DNA of 64,000 bases from Isoetes taiwanensis (GCA_021234155.1 JAJEKV010000002.1:38181841-38245840); one strand, 5' to 3'. Counted from the first letter of the stretch, positions 1 through 12,479 are shown. Translations and numbers: made by a program. Notes: generated by a model not told the origin, from the letters alone.

Positions 1-599
1 ATCAGTGCTTCGTTCAGTTCGTATTGCTCACCTTTTCCAAGTATGGGAAACTGGGGAAGGCAAGGCCAGCGGTCATCAAGCGCCACCACGGCCACCACAA
101 CAACAACCACGCCAACAGCAAACAACTCAAAAACAATTGGATGATCAGCTCGAGAGGTACCATGTCGGCGCAGCCTTGAATCCCTCCAAGCTGGATTGAG
201 GTTCTCCCTCATTCCCCACGCCCGCCGCGCCAGTGCACCCAAGTTTTTAGGCGATTACATTGCGGTGAGGCCATCAACCATCTGTTCATTTTGCACCCAA
301 TCTGGATCAACTTCTTCCCTCATGTTCGGCAAAACACGCCAAGAAGTGCGCTGGCTCATCAGGCGTGCGGAAGGTAGGCACTCAAGTGCATCGATGCTAC
401 CACGGTCGGGGAGCCGACCCACGAGATACGACATGCAGCACCACTCAGCATTTAACAACAGTCGACCCCGCCTACTCCCAACAAGGTAGCGACATGTTGC
501 TGAGCAACAGCAGCAGGATCCCACCCAGCTGCAATCCCTCACGAACTTCGGCAAGAGCACTGGAAATCAAAAATTCCTCTAGTATGGAGCTATACCACA

Positions 600-1880
600 G
601 CGGGCCCTTAAGAAAAACACGGCGCCGGTGTTTGAATGGTTCAGTCCTTGGTATTGAATCTGGAAGCTTTGCATTAGTTGGGAAGCTTGGCAGTCCAACA
701 TGGTGTGGGCCCCAAAGAAGCTCAAGTTGATGAAGCAGCTGGATAAGAAAAGATTCGTCAAAATCTCTAGTCTCACTAGAAAGATAATTGACCCATTAGT
801 TTTCATGTCTAGGAACCCAAATTGGCTCCAAGCATGATCGCGGTGTTGAAAGCGAGAAGATAAAGGATTCTGAGAGATAGTAAATGAAGGAGAGGCTTTG
901 AGTCCCCTTTTGTGAAGAATGAATGAAGACATTTGGGTTTTATCACGTGCTATACGGTAGTGTTGTAGATGGCGAGCCTTAACGCGAGGACTGAATAAAA
1001 ACAAACAGCGCTCTCTCCATGTAGAAGATTAGGAAGACTCAATCTCGGTGAACTACTGAGAAACATCATTTGAACCAGGAACTCTTAGCCAGCCCCCAAC
1101 CTTTATCACACATCGAAAACCCAATGTCGTTTATAGAAATGATACATAGAATGGCGTGCAGTAATAAGAGTTTCTAAAAGCTCAATTCTTGGCGAGAAAG
1201 CTCCAGAGGACATCCAAAGATCGTGAATGAAATCTAAATGAAAGCATAAAGGATAGACGGCACAAAGACCAAATAAAAGCGTAAAGTTAGATAAAATAGG
1301 GGAAGAGCAGAAATGACCCGGTAATCAAAGGGGCATTCAACCGAGAGGATGCTAGATGTGGCTAATCACGTCTCTTGGCCATAGAGATGATATAAGAGAA
1401 GAAGACCTTCTTGGATATCAACGGCAAAGCAAAATAAGGTTATAAATCTTGGCGGCATTTCTTCCAGTGATAAAGAGAATCTGCATGTTGAAGATGAGAA
1501 ATAATGCTTGGATTTATACAGAATCGGGGAGCTTGGCTCATAGACAAAGGTCATCAACATAAGGAAGACGCCAGATACCTTGAACCGTAAAATCTAACTA
1601 GTTGCACGATAACTTTGGTGAAAGTCCCAAAGGGCGTTGTGAAGCCAAATAGGAGCATGTTGAAATTATGGCCGAACTTCGGCTTGAGAAGATGCGATGT
1701 AGGGGGCAAAATTGGAATGTGATGATGTCCGGTTTTAGAATCCGGAAGCGAAGAAAGTCATTGAGTTGGCGGATGTGTGGGATAAAGACCAAGATTTATA
1801 TAGCGAAAGCGAAGAATAGCAGTAAAAGAGTTCCAAGAAGCGTAGATCAAGGATAAAGTGAACTTCTTTTGACTTTAGGA
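600..1880 (-). pseudogene. DIRS-like retroelement RT-RNase H remnant, copy A
   Basis: Read on the minus strand, several frames together give the landmarks of a reverse transcriptase of the DIRS type: a DLK-x-GYHHIPI-like block, a LPFGL-x-T-x-PFVFTK block, a GIRRLPYVDD catalytic box at about 1,550-1,561, and downstream an RNase H segment LLWGPHH at about 697-720 followed by a short AKLP-like stretch. The LPFGL...FTK and WGPH motifs are characteristic of DIRS/tyrosine-recombinase retroelements rather than copia or gypsy. The frame changes every few dozen codons, so it is not functional as read. A recombinase would be expected to the left of 600; I cannot recognise it. The Gag remnant at 2,330-3,118 lies upstream on the same strand. 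Confidence 0.5.
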
Positions 1881-2329
1881 ACCACACCAAGGCGGAAAGC
1901 GGAAAGCAGTGAAACTTAGAAACGCACGAGGCGTAGAAGTCGAGTACAGGCGAGCAAAGTCAATATGAGAATGTAGGGAAGGATGATTAGAAGGCAAAAG
2001 GAAAGAGGTTGGGGATGCTCCAAGGCAACTGACAACTAAGTGGATCAATTTATAACTTGTTGTGATATTGAAATAGATTGCTAAAGCATCATGTAAACGG
2101 TTTAAAAGCACGAGTTGACGTTACCTCGTCGGAAGTTAGAGGATCAATTCCCAAGTGAGGGATAAAAAAAGATGAATACGACGATCTGAAAACAGTTTAA
2201 TATAAAAGTCAAAAAGATGAAAATATAACTATAAAAGCCGATTTTTATATAAAATATAATCAAGAAAGATACGAAAACACTTATGCTTAATACCTCGAAA
2301 GGTTCAAAAAGACCACACCCTCTTCTCTC

Positions 2330-3118
2330 TCTCTTTTTAAACAAAAAATCTAGAAGAAATTCGCTGAAACGGCATAATTTCAAACAAAATCTAGAAAGAG
2401 ACTCAAAGTGAGGTGCTGGCATAAAATTAGGAGGAGGCAATGGAAATTAACTGTGTGGGTGGAAGAATTGGCAAAGAGGAGGCATAAGAGGACAAGTACA
2501 GGAGCTCCAGCTGCCATACGAGCAAAACAAAGGTTAATTCGATGATTAGGGCGCCCACAAAAGTACAACCAAGACGATTAGTAGCGATGTAGTGGTAGTA
2601 TTCCGGGAAAAAAGGCAGGCAGAAGCGGTTGGAAGATGACTGGGGAAGATGAGGAGCCAGAAACGGAGCTTGCGTTAACGAAACCATTTGAACAGCGGGC
2701 TTCGTCAGAGTAAAGAAGAAGGGGAAAGAATGGTCGTCGAAGTCGAAGAGGGGCAATCTCATAGCCTTCGCGGTCCGCCACAATCAAAACTTCATACGTT
2801 GACGAGTTGATGTTTACCTTCCTCAACAATCCGTAATACGGCTTCCAGAGCACAGAGGATGAAAGAGCTGACAAACAGTATGAAGTTCCGCAGCGGTCCT
2901 CGTTGAGCAAAGAAAGTCATAGTGATGTTTGGTAAGGAGTCGTTTGAAAGATGTAGTGCTTGAGCAGAGGCGTCCCGCTCTATGAACTTCATCAAGGCTT
3001 CAAATGTTTCGTTAACATTAGAAATTACGGATAAGAAAGTTTGTAAGCTTGGATTTACAGGCAGATTGAAATTTGAAAGGGCTTGAAGGAGTTGGTTAAT
3101 TTCCAGAAGAGGAACCAC
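2330..3118 (-). pseudogene. Gag-like ORF with one CCHC zinc knuckle, copy A
   Basis: The minus strand begins with MVPLLEINQLLQAL at 3,118 and stays open for 108 codons. A frame change near 2,800 continues it through FFPLLLYSDEARCSNG, and further on a CCHC zinc knuckle of the form C-x2-CG-x3-H-x4-C is readable at about 2,529-2,569 (FCGRPNHRINLC, first cysteine one frame off). The paralogous copy at 15,650-16,450 has the same order and the same knuckle, which argues that the reading is real. It would supply the nucleocapsid function of the DIRS-like element whose RT lies downstream. Family assignment of the N-terminal part is not possible by eye. Confidence 0.45.
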
Positions 3119-5690
3119 CTAGGAATAGTAGTATTAAGGCCAAACAGGAAAGAGCAGAAGACATAGTAGAGAGGACCTTAATGAAAGGAAACGGCTGTGT
3201 AGTTGAAGGAAAAGATCGTGAGAAATCATGAGGAGCCGGGAGGAGTGGAAAAATGATTAAATTGTATGAAGTGTTCAGGAGGAAAAAGTCCAGTCTGAGG
3301 CCTCCTTACTTGGGTGGTGGGAGGGGGTTCATATTGCTGTTTTATAAACACAAAATCTTAGTATGAGAAATTACTTGAGATGGGGGTTTAGATGGAACAC
3401 ATCATGAAACCAAAAGTGAAAAAAAGTGACAAGAACTGTAAAAGAAAAACATAAGGAGCACAAAAATAAAATGGCAAAAGTCAAAAAGGTGTGCGTGAGA
3501 CAAATGCTAATTAAATTAAGAAAGGAGCTCATCGAATGAACTCCGCCAGTTCGATAAGTTATCAAAAAGACCATAAAATCGAGGTTCGATCTGAATCAAC
3601 AAATTAAGTGCAACCAACCAAATATAATTCATCAAGTTCCAGTGAACCAGTTCGAGTCAAATCGATCATAGATTTCCGCTTTCAGGTTTCTCGTCAAACC
3701 GAGCATCCGGCAATCGAGAGAGAGAGAATACGCTGATTCTATGGAGAATTGAAGACTAAAATCAAGTCGTTAGATAACCAGCGACAATTACCGAGGATCA
3801 AGATCATGAATAAAGGCGGATGGCGCAAAGAGGATGCAGATGAAACAAAGTGAACAAACAAAGGATAAACAAAGAATAAACGCAGAAAATAAAACAAAGT
3901 GACAAGAAAAAGTAATATTCGTCGTGGACTCATTATTCCAGCCCGAACTTTATTCAAACCTGTATCATTGAATTATCGCTTTCTCAGTTAACGAATACCA
4001 ATCGATCCACTGTTTTCAGGGCTTATTTAATTTCTAAAGATAAGTTTTCGTGAGGTGAATTCATTTTACCAAGACATTTTGACTCCATTTTCTTAGGTGG
4101 GTGAAATGAGATCACAAAGTTTAACAAAAATTAAGCATTGTTTTAATCACCAAAAATACTAGTTTTTAGGATACCTTATATTTATAAATGGAGCCATTTA
4201 TAATATATATATTACAGGTGGTGTGTGGTAGTATTATCACAATGATTACACCCTCACTTAGACACCTAGTGCAAGCGGCATTGGAGCCTCATCGAGGAAT
4301 CCGCAGACAACTTCTGGTGATAGAAATTTGTGAGAGTTCCATATAGGCCACTGTGCTTGTATGTCAGCCCAGTGTCACCACCCTCTTCTGACATCTTTGA
4401 TGGTCAAACTTTCATTTATACAACCATCATACTCTGGCGGGTGAGATAAAAGAACAAGACAAAATCAAGTTAGTCCAATTGATACTTTCTCCGAAGGCAA
4501 AACAAATTAAAATAAAACCACAGTTCTTAGGGCCATTTTTTGGAAAACACGGGCACGAGAGCCATTCGCGAGTCGAGAAAGAAGCGGCTCAAACGAAAAG
4601 CGGCGGGTTTTGGGAGGTAAAAAATGCCGTTAGGTTCTTGGCCCGGAAGCGCTGCGCGCTTTCGCATTCAAGGCGCGGAGGGCATTTTCATATCTCGGCC
4701 CGGCCTTTGCTTCGGCCATCTTGGACCGAATCCTGTCGATGCTGACTGGGGTTTGCCAATGGCGTAAGGGTTTCTTTCTTGAAAGAATTCACGATTTGAG
4801 TTGACGGCTTAGAGGTCTTCACGGTTTTGTGTTGGTAGCCACTAACGTAGCCTTGCTCTCGATCTTTTAGCAAGAATGATGATTTTGTTAAGCAAATCAC
4901 CTGCTTGAAAGGCATGGAGCCTATAAGGTGAAACTGATTCTTGAGGAATTAAGAAAAGCGATTTGGTCTTCTTAAGCTGATCTTTTGATGGGTCCTCGTC
5001 AGTGGTTTTCGCCCCTCCTCTTGCTCTTTCTTGCTAAGCGAGAAGATTTAAAGGTCTTTTCGCTGGAAAAGAGCAGTCATGAAGTTCTTGTCCCTGAACT
5101 ACGGTTTAAAGCAGGATGTTAGGTGATTTTGATATTGCCGGAGCTAGGGAGGCTGATGGTGTCAGAAAGGCCTTCCATATCAAAGACCGGATATCATGAC
5201 TGACTTTAGGGGAGTTTTGGTGCATTTTGGGTACGTGTCACAACTTTATTCGCCGGTTGGCGATGCGCTTCCAGACGATAAACATCTCCTTTCAATCTCA
5301 CATTTGGTAGCAAAGAATTTGGATCATAGTTCGAAGCATATTAGCTTCTGACGTCAGGAGGTGTCAGTTACCGCCGTCCCTTTTCTCTTTACATTTCTAA
5401 ATTTTGGCCTTTGTCCCTTTGTTCTAAATTTGCAAGAGGTTCTTGAAGCATTCAAGATTTGTCTACAATTTAGCAAAATCAGTTTATGTATTATTTCCTA
5501 TTTAGCTAAGAAGATGTTCATCTTTGTAGTATTAGTTGGATAGAAGAAAGAGGTTAGAGAAGCGTGTAGAGTACTATAATTTCTGGACTATGATTCGAGG
5601 ATCGTGAGGATCCTTTTGTACTTTATTCATATCGATCCATGAGGGATCTTTGTATTTATAATTCTTCAATATGTTCAATCTGAAAAATTC
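3119..5690. other. Non-coding part of block A
   Basis: No convincing gene. Homologous in patches to 16,451-19,370 in block B. A minus-strand reading around 4,688-4,915 and its block B counterpart share short peptide stretches (for example VICL-x-K), but both copies are frame-broken and match nothing I know. A single unit of the palindromic minisatellite sits at 4,560-4,625. The sequence is mostly A-rich with short AT stretches near 4,190-4,215. Confidence 0.5.
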
Positions 5691-5696
5691 TTACCT

Positions 5697-6115
5697 TCAA
5701 AAGCGAGTTTTAGGGGTGAAGGCCTTTCTCGACTCACAGTCGAAGAAGTGACTCATGAAAAATCTGAGTTTTGGGGTGAAGGCCTTTCGTGGTGAAGAGA
5801 AAGCGTCGCGAAAAACCACAGGTTTTCGGGGGTCAGAAGGCCTTTCTCACGACTTCGCGGAGTGAAAGCGACTCGCCAGCGCCAGGTTTAGGGGTCCGGG
5901 GAAGGCCTTTCACCGGCTGGGTTCTTTATGACTCCACCCGCCGACTTCGAGTCCGAGAAAGAAGCGGCCTCAAAGCGGCAGTTTAGGGGTCGGAAGGCCT
6001 TTCCTGCGACTCGCTTCGCGGTGAGAAAAGGCAACGCAGCATGAGGTTTTAGGGCCTTCACCGACTTCGCGAGTAGAAAAGCGGCTTCAATAAAAGGCAA
6101 TTTCAAGGGCTGAGG
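5697..6115. repeat. Palindrome-bearing minisatellite, copy A
   Basis: About six to seven degenerate units of roughly 55-65 bp. Each has the core AAGGCCTTTC, an imperfect inverted repeat built on TCTCGACT and AGTCGAGA, and a link ending in GGTTTTAGGGGT. The block B counterpart is at 19,372-19,748. Units differ in length by a few bases, mostly inside the GC-rich palindrome. Confidence 0.8.
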
Positions 6116-6208
6116 GAGATTATTTTGAGAGCATCATTTTATCTATCTATATTTATATTTTTTCCACCATAGTTTATTGTATCCACCATAGTTTATTGTT
6201 TTTCTCTG

Positions 6209-6495
6209 ACACATTAGTATTTAACAATTGTTTTTATACTAGCACACATTAGTATTAGCACACATTAGCATTTTTATACTAGCACACCTTAATTAGCACA
6301 CATTAGTACTTTATACTACCACAATTGCTTACCACAATTAGTACTTTTTATACTACCGCAATTAGTATTATTAGCACACATTATATTTTATATTAAAGTA
6401 CACAGTAGTATTACTTACACATTAGTTTAACCCACATTAGTATTAGCACACATTACCATTTTATACTAGCACATTAGTATTAGCACACAGCATAC
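6209..6495. repeat. AT-rich tandem array, copy A
   Basis: Repeats of a short unit close to AGCACACATTAGTATT alternating with TTTTATACT. The array lies directly after the minisatellite and before the LINE, in the same relative position as 19,856-20,105 in block B. Confidence 0.8.
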
Positions 6496-6674
6496 TATAC
6501 TATGTATTTTTTTCTAAAATACTATGGCAAAAGTATTCTCTAAAATAAGTACTTCTTGAAAGTAAGAATTGAGCTCATGGGCTGAAAATGAGAAGGTTAA
6601 ACTCACCATATCATTTGGTTTGAGGAAATGTCGGCATAGTACTTTAGACCATGTACTCACTGCTGAGGTACTGA

Positions 6675-8226
6675 TAGAAAGAAGCGAGCTCCCAATGTAT
6701 TTGTTTTTAGCATTCAATTTGATTTCACAAAAGGCATTTGTCTGATCCAGCGAAATGAGCTTGCGGAATGAAATTTGGCCAGAATTGGCGTCCCCGCGGG
6801 GAACTAAGAGGCGGTCTCCGCGGCTATATCTTGAGATGTAAGTCGGTATCATGGGATGTGAATCACGGAGATAAGAAGCACAGTGGGGTTAAGCCAAGGC
6901 ATGCCTCCCTATCTCCAACCTTGTTTGGAATCTTTATAGGCGAGAGGCTTGATGGCCGGATTTGAGAGCGGATCACTTTCGTAAGACAAAATTTGGGCAC
7001 TTATGTAGTGCAACCTTCTCTTATATCACGGGGCCGTGTGGTCTTGGCCTGTAAGCAAAGAGAACCACATTTCTGGGAACATCTAAGCATAATCACGGAG
7101 CTATTTTGTGGAACAAAGATGAGGTAAATCTTTTCAAAGTCAAAGAGTATGGTATTTGCTTTTGAGAGATGAACCCGGTATTCACATATGTGAATGATTT
7201 TGGGGCAGTTGAGTCCTATAAATATGCGGAATATTGACATCATGTCTAACTCTGAGCTGGAAAATTGCATAAGCGGAGAACCTCGGGAGGAAAACATTAT
7301 CACGGCATGTTGGCTGAGGGTGTAACAAGCTTCCATACTTGATTGGAGCTTGAGGAAAATTCTATTCAAAACTTTGGTCCAAACTATAGTCTTCATGTGG
7401 TGTCCCCATGGGAGGAGGTATGTCATCACAGGATGTGGAGACAAATCGAAGCAGTCTGAGAAGCTATTCTGAAGAAGAATTAGGAATCAAATCCGCAGAT
7501 CCCATATCTTTATAATCTTTGTGAGAAGTAGGAGGAATGTTTTCCGCCCAATTTGGAAGGATTGTACCGGGCAATCAATTTCTATAATAGGGTCGAGCGA
7601 GACACTATCGCGGCTATCACATCAAGCAATAGGCCAACCCAGTTGGTGTAGAAAAACTGCGGGGCATGAAGCGGCGGATGGGGCATTGGCGGTACGTGGC
7701 AGCTTGAAAAACAAGAGGTGGGGTCATGCTTTCGAAAAGCGTGGATAAACTCTGGGGCTATCCGGGAAAGAGATGTTGGAATATAGGTTAAATGTTAACC
7801 ATATGATCCGCATTATGAGCCAATTATATGCGAAGGCAAAATATATCTAAGATACAAAGGGAGACTTATTGCGAGATGCGAGACGAGTGCGATAGAAGTG
7901 AAATTGGCGGTGGGCAAAAGAAATTCCAGTGGAAAATCGGACATATAGAATTGTCGCGGAAACGGGGCGGAGTTGAGGATGGCGACATGTTTTCTTAGTA
8001 TGCTGGAATATATTGGAACAACACTTTGGGATACGAGGCACTAGGCGTTTATTGCTTTGTTAATGCTCACGCCAATGGCATTGGGTCTCATATAAGAGCT
8101 GATTGGATTTTTAGATGCCTTGATCTTTGGATTATGCTTACGTTTGTTCATGTGCTCCGCGGCTCTCGAGGGCCCAAGTGAACAATAGACATATGTATAA
8201 TAATAATAATGATAATAATAATAATA
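6675..8226 (+). pseudogene. 5'-truncated LINE (non-LTR retrotransposon), copy A
   Basis: The plus strand reads, through several frame breaks, as the RT and C-terminal part of a LINE. An FxxAFxDFTKAFD-type motif is near 6,705-6,745 (clearer in copy B). SLSPTLFGIFI is at about 6,907-6,940, corresponding to the GVKQGCPLSPxLF box. A degraded YADDVVLLA box is near 7,010-7,050, then SKSKxMVFAFER near 7,130-7,165. There is no endonuclease or ORF1 upstream: the minisatellite and AT array lie there, so the copy is 5'-truncated as is usual for LINEs. It ends in a (TAA)n tail at 8,196-8,226. It lies opposite in strand to the DIRS-like remnant. Confidence 0.6.
8196..8226 (+). repeat. (TAA)n microsatellite, probable LINE 3' tail
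   Basis: An almost pure TAA run with one G interruption at the downstream end of the LINE remnant. The same tail follows the LINE copy in block B at 21,678-21,735, so I read it as the retroposition tail and not an independent microsatellite. Confidence 0.7.
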
Positions 8227-9450
8227 TTTTATGTATTTTCTATGAAAAATTACCCTCCCCATAAATTTTTCTATGTATTTTCTATGATAAATAATAGACC
8301 CTCCCACATGTATTTATTTAATGGACATATGCCTTTTCCATTTTGTAACAAGCGAAAAATAATTTCGCACCCATATAACTAATAATAATAATGCATATTT
8401 ACCCTACTTGCAGCTAATAATAATGCATTGTACAAATATTAGCAACTTTAAAACTCACTCTCACGTGACTTATTTTCAAGACTTTATTTAATTGTTTCTT
8501 ATACACATACTTTTCCCCCAATATTTATTTGAATTTTTGAAATTTGGTACACACCTTGTCTTATGAGATCTGTTGGCACCACTTGGAAAGAAGAAACCAC
8601 TCTGGTTTCGGAAGATCTGCACCACGGAATCCAGGTCGAAAGGAATGTGAGCTTCTTAATGGCTATAGGAGCAAATTTAGGCAGTATGGCCCTCATTCCT
8701 TACGCTGGCCGGAAATGCTTATTAGCCCTCCCCAATGAAGAAAGACGCGAGAATGGCGAAAAGGGCCGGTGGTAGGATGGGGACAAAGGGCAAGCGGCAG
8801 GCAAGAGATAGGAGATGCTTGAGAGGAAAGAAGCAGGCGGGGGCAGATGTTGAAGGACTAGAATCTGCGAGGAATATTTTAGAGATGGTTCCAGCAAAGG
8901 ATTTCTGTAACTGCCAGATGCTTTCGACATATCCATACTACGTCTTTGGAACTACGCACCAAAGCTTGACCAAATGTGTTCATATTCCGCGAATCCTGCG
9001 TGTTTCACGTTACGGAGATGTCATTAGAATCTTCAAGACCGGATCTATAGACTCTCACTTGAAGGCAAAATTGGCTCCACTGTTTGAATGAGTGCGGGGC
9101 AGTTGGCTAAGATAAGCACAACAAATCGATGGTGCCCTTGATAGTCACATCCACCACGGTTCGAATAGCAAATTGTATTTCTTCATTCCTTATGCAATTT
9201 AGGCGGTATGGCTTTGGAGATAAAGTGATGCGATATTGGCTGGCTTCAAAACTTCGCCACAGGTCCTATTTTTTGCAAATCTTGCGGTGATTCATGTGGA
9301 TCTCTGTTATCTCACGGATCTGTGCCTTGATCGACAAAGCGGTGCAGCAACTCGGCATGGTGCTCCATCTCCGGCAGAAAAATCACGGGACTAGCGGGAT
9401 TCACGAAGGAGACAGTCGAGGCGACCTCCCTTCTCCACAGCAGCGGTTGA
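8227..9450. other. Right part of block A, no gene recognised
   Basis: Short AT-rich stretches with AATAATAATGCAT repeats come first (8,370-8,440), then GC-richer DNA with plus-strand open frames at 8,563-8,775 and 9,294-9,536. Their block B counterparts are frame-broken and I recognise no domain. The phrase AATTTAGGC-x-GTATGGC occurs twice, near 8,676 and 9,195, hinting at an internal repeat. Confidence 0.4.
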
Positions 9451-9989
9451 TGCAGTTGGTCAGATATTGCCTCGGCTATGGCGTCACGCCTCTGTTGCAC
9501 ATGTATACTTTTGTGCTCACCGCACATTTCATCTAGCCATCCATTGAGCTCTCTTTTTCCCTCCCGGCATGCCTTGAGGTGTTTGTGGCCCCATTGCCAT
9601 GATATAAGCTAGTTTTGGAGGCGAGCATGCGTCCATGTTGACCACCTTGCGGAAATGGGCAATGTGGCGTCAAGGCCGCCCTCCTGAAGAGCAAGAATCA
9701 CATTTCTGGAATTTGATATGGGGTGTGGACTTCACCTAGTGCTCTAAGTACAAGAAGGCTTTACGCACACAGCAAGTCATTCCAAGTGGCGAGGATACTC
9801 TTTGGGCCCCATACTTCAACCCATTATAAAAGGGCGAGGGCTCACTAAGACAAGCAGGTGTGATAGGTCGATCCTTACAACTTCAAGCTCTATGACTATT
9901 GTTTTGCATTGCATATGAGTGCTTTCCAGCCCTTGGCGCTGAAAGCGCTGGCAGAGTATGGATGTGTCGGTCATAGTAAGAGCCGAAAC
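9451..9989. other. Unassigned spacer
   Basis: No block B counterpart, no open frame worth naming and no repeat seen. Confidence 0.4.
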
Positions 9990-10770
9990 TCCACTCCCAA
10001 ATATTTGTATGTGGATACTACTTCACATTACGCCCCTCCCGATAGCGGAAGGAGGAGATCCTCGGTATGCGTGAAGATGATATAGAAAACCACCTTAGTC
10101 TTGGCCAGGATTGGCTGGCATATCGATAAACTTGACAAAATGTGTCGAGGGCATCGAGGATAATGCGTTGCGTATGCGCTGGTGTGTAAGCTAGGAGGTC
10201 CACATCATCGACATATATTAGCTTTGCTTGATGATCTGGTAGAAAGTGAGGACCAAATGCCTTCGTATCAATAAACCCGACTCTCAATTGAGTCAATATA
10301 AAAGCCCAAACAATTTGGGAGAGGGCATCCACTGTGAACTTCCCAGATACTACTATCAAATGGTTGGCTTATGCATTACGTGACGGCATCTTTCATAAAG
10401 CACAGCCTGCTTTGCGTGCACCAAATCTCTGGGAACCCCGGTACATGCGCCCAATCTTGCCCATAGCAGTTTTCAGAGCCGCGATTATCAAATGCCTTTG
10501 CAAAATCCCGCGAAGCAACAATATAGATCTGACGGTTCTAACATCTTCAGCATTTCATAAATGAGAATGCGGGTCAATGGATTTAGTGTCGGGGTCTGAA
10601 TCACACTTTGGAGTGAGGGCCCATTATCTCTCTTTGCCTGTCCCGTAAAAATTATAGCTAGCGCTTTCGAGAATCCCGGCAGCAATTTGCAAACACTGAC
10701 GACCATGATTGTTAAGTAATTATTTTCAAGCGTGCGGTCACACTGCCTTATAGATGGGAACAACTCACTT
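9990..10770 (-). pseudogene. LINE reverse transcriptase fragment (minus strand)
   Basis: The minus strand gives a second, distinct LINE RT in several frames. NPLTRILIYEMLKMLEPSD leads into a FADFAKAFDN-like motif near 10,480-10,510. A GCPL-x-P-x-LFGLYIDSIESRV-like block follows near 10,270-10,335. The catalytic box IYVDDVDLLAYTPAHTQRI is near 10,180-10,230, then LDALDTFCQ and a VNLAKTKVV-like motif. These are the usual LINE RT blocks in order. No endonuclease and no tail are visible, so it is a truncated fragment. It is not the same copy family as the LINE in blocks A and B. Confidence 0.65.
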
Positions 10771-11399
10771 CAAGTAGTCCCGCTGCGCCAGGGGAAGCGC
10801 TACCTTAAATGCCTTGTTGAACAAGTCGGTCGGCCTTTGGTATTATGGGCGGCCACACCCATAAGCAATTACTGCACCGCATGCCATCCAGTCGGGGCTT
10901 TTATTGGCAAAATTGGCCTTGTAAGCGCGACATTGAATCACATGATTTAACGCTGCGCTTCTTGCGGGGAAGTAATCTTGCATGTGCACCACAAGGTCAT
11001 ATAGCTGTTACAAGTATTACCTCCCGCTGCTTTCGGGAGTGATGTTCCACAGTAAGGCCTATGTGGCTAACATGGCTAATAGAATATGGTGAAAAAAATC
11101 CAACAATGAGCTCGGCCATATAGCTTGCTTCGGGAAACATATAACTAGACCCACAACTCACAAAGTTCCCAAACCCAAAGCTGAAGCCGGGTAGAGTCGG
11201 AATTGGCCAGGACAAAGGCTGCACCTCGGCTCACAACCCTCAAATCCCACCCCAACAAGAAGGTAGAAGTGAAAGCACAGCATAACCACCTCGGAACTCA
11301 CCCCGAAAAATGCGGCTACCACCTACATTATCAAGAAGGAGGATAAGCAGTACATAAAACACAATCCACACAAATGGTTAGCAGTAAGGTTAGGAATTA
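10771..11399. other. Unassigned spacer left of the copia element
   Basis: No gene or repeat recognised. It forms the left flank of the copia insertion site. Confidence 0.4.
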
Positions 11400-11404
11400 C
11401 CTAT
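11400..11404. repeat. Target site duplication of the copia element (left)
   Basis: CCTAT immediately precedes the LTR start TGTTAG. The same five bases follow the other LTR end at 30,293-30,297. Confidence 0.75.
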
Positions 11405-11511
11405 TGTTAGAAATAGACAACTTGGTAGTTATAGTTTTCCAACCTTCGGCCAATGTCTATACAAACACTTCAATAACTACTTGTTTCAAATATCTTTATT
11501 CACACCAACTT
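11405..11511 (-). repeat. Outer end of the copia 3' LTR
   Basis: Matches the first ~102 bp of the complete LTR at 29,566 onward, starting TGTTAGAAAT. Small differences include an insertion of about five bases. Homology stops abruptly after CACACxAACTT. Confidence 0.75.
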
Positions 11512-12295
11512 TTGAGTGTTCCAAGCGAATACAACTTGATAGAATAGTAACAATGAATGGCCATATAAACATTCCAAGACAAACCTTAATAAAACCTGAA
11601 ATTAGGCGATTCACCAGAAGGTTTTATAAAAATAAAGCCACACAAACTCAAAGTCAGGGAATCTTATCATACGGACTAAAACCCCGACCCTTCGGAACGA
11701 CCATGAAGATAAAAATATGGACTAAGAGTAAGATAGCAAGTGGAGATGAATTCACCGAAGCTTGGCGTGATTAGTTGAAGGATACGAATATAAGCGAAGA
11801 AGATAGGATCGCGCCCAGCAGTAAAAGATGAAGCGTCTCCAATTCCCGCCAGTTCGGCGCGCTGAACATCCATATCCGCTCCAAGGCGTAAGCAAATTAA
11901 AGGCTCACAAAGAAACTGCGTGTCCAATTTAGTGAAGAAGGTGAAGAAACTCTGCTAAATCAGCATGCACAAGACAAAACCGCGAATTAACCCTGTAATG
12001 TAAAGACAAAATCACGTAAAGAAGGTTATGGATAGGGAAGGAACATGGCTCGGCCCGGAAAAAACTCTTGTCGGCTATAAGCGAGGGAAGGAACATCCAT
12101 CATGAGATCTAGAAAAATAAGGTGAGTAAGGCTTAGCCTACTTGAGGATAAAATACTTGCAAGCCGTAGGAAAAGATCATCAGCCCATAAACAAAGAAAT
12201 TTAAAAAAATGAAAGTCAAACGCCAAACCCGAAATCTAGCAAGAAAAAAGCGAGAAAAGCGGATAAATAAGAGCGGGTAGGGTGGGAGGAAAATT
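11512..12295. other. DNA inserted in the copia LTR, no gene seen
   Basis: A-rich sequence without recognisable coding or terminal repeats. Confidence 0.4.
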
Positions 12296-12479
12296 TAGAA
12301 ACAAAAGAAAGAAAAAGAGGAACACTCAAAGAGAAGGCCGATGGGAAAAGCTGAGAAAAGGTAATGACAATATATGGAGACAAAGGAAAAGATACGCTAA
12401 AAATAGTCCAAGGTATCTTAGTCTTCCTAAGAATGATGTGGATTTCTAGGTAACTAGAACCATTTGCATTCTTGGGAAG
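12296..12479. repeat. Hairpin-ended repeat, copy 1
   Basis: Nearly 130 bp match 25,075-25,245 (common core GAACACTCAAAGAGAAGG). The repeat ends in a long imperfect inverted repeat at 12,422-12,479 whose outer arms are CTTCCTAAGAATG and GCATTCTTGGGAAG. Related hairpins end the repeats at 31,403 and 35,640. Confidence 0.6.

Larger units (their letters stand above)
650..9450. repeat. 9-kb composite repeat block, copy A
   Basis: This segment reappears, in the same order and orientation, at 13,870-22,935 (copy B). The offset drifts from about 13,230 at the left end to about 13,650 in the middle and about 13,480 at the right, because each copy has private insertions and deletions. Shared landmarks in order are a DIRS-like RNase H and RT, a Gag zinc knuckle, a minisatellite around 5.7-6.1 kb, an AT-rich array, a LINE RT and its TAA tail. 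Homology starts near 655/13,875 and fades near 9,450/22,930. No terminal repeats of the block itself are visible, so it may be a nested-transposon composite amplified as a unit or an old segmental duplication. Confidence 0.8.

Noticed and set aside
1-200. 64-codon glutamine-rich ORF at the left edge (5-199)
   Set aside because: Lies opposite to the expected continuation of the DIRS-like element; composition alone (PPQQQ) is not evidence of a gene.
12422-12479. Helitron 3' end hairpin
   Set aside because: The hairpin is far longer than Helitron terminators and is not followed by CTRR.
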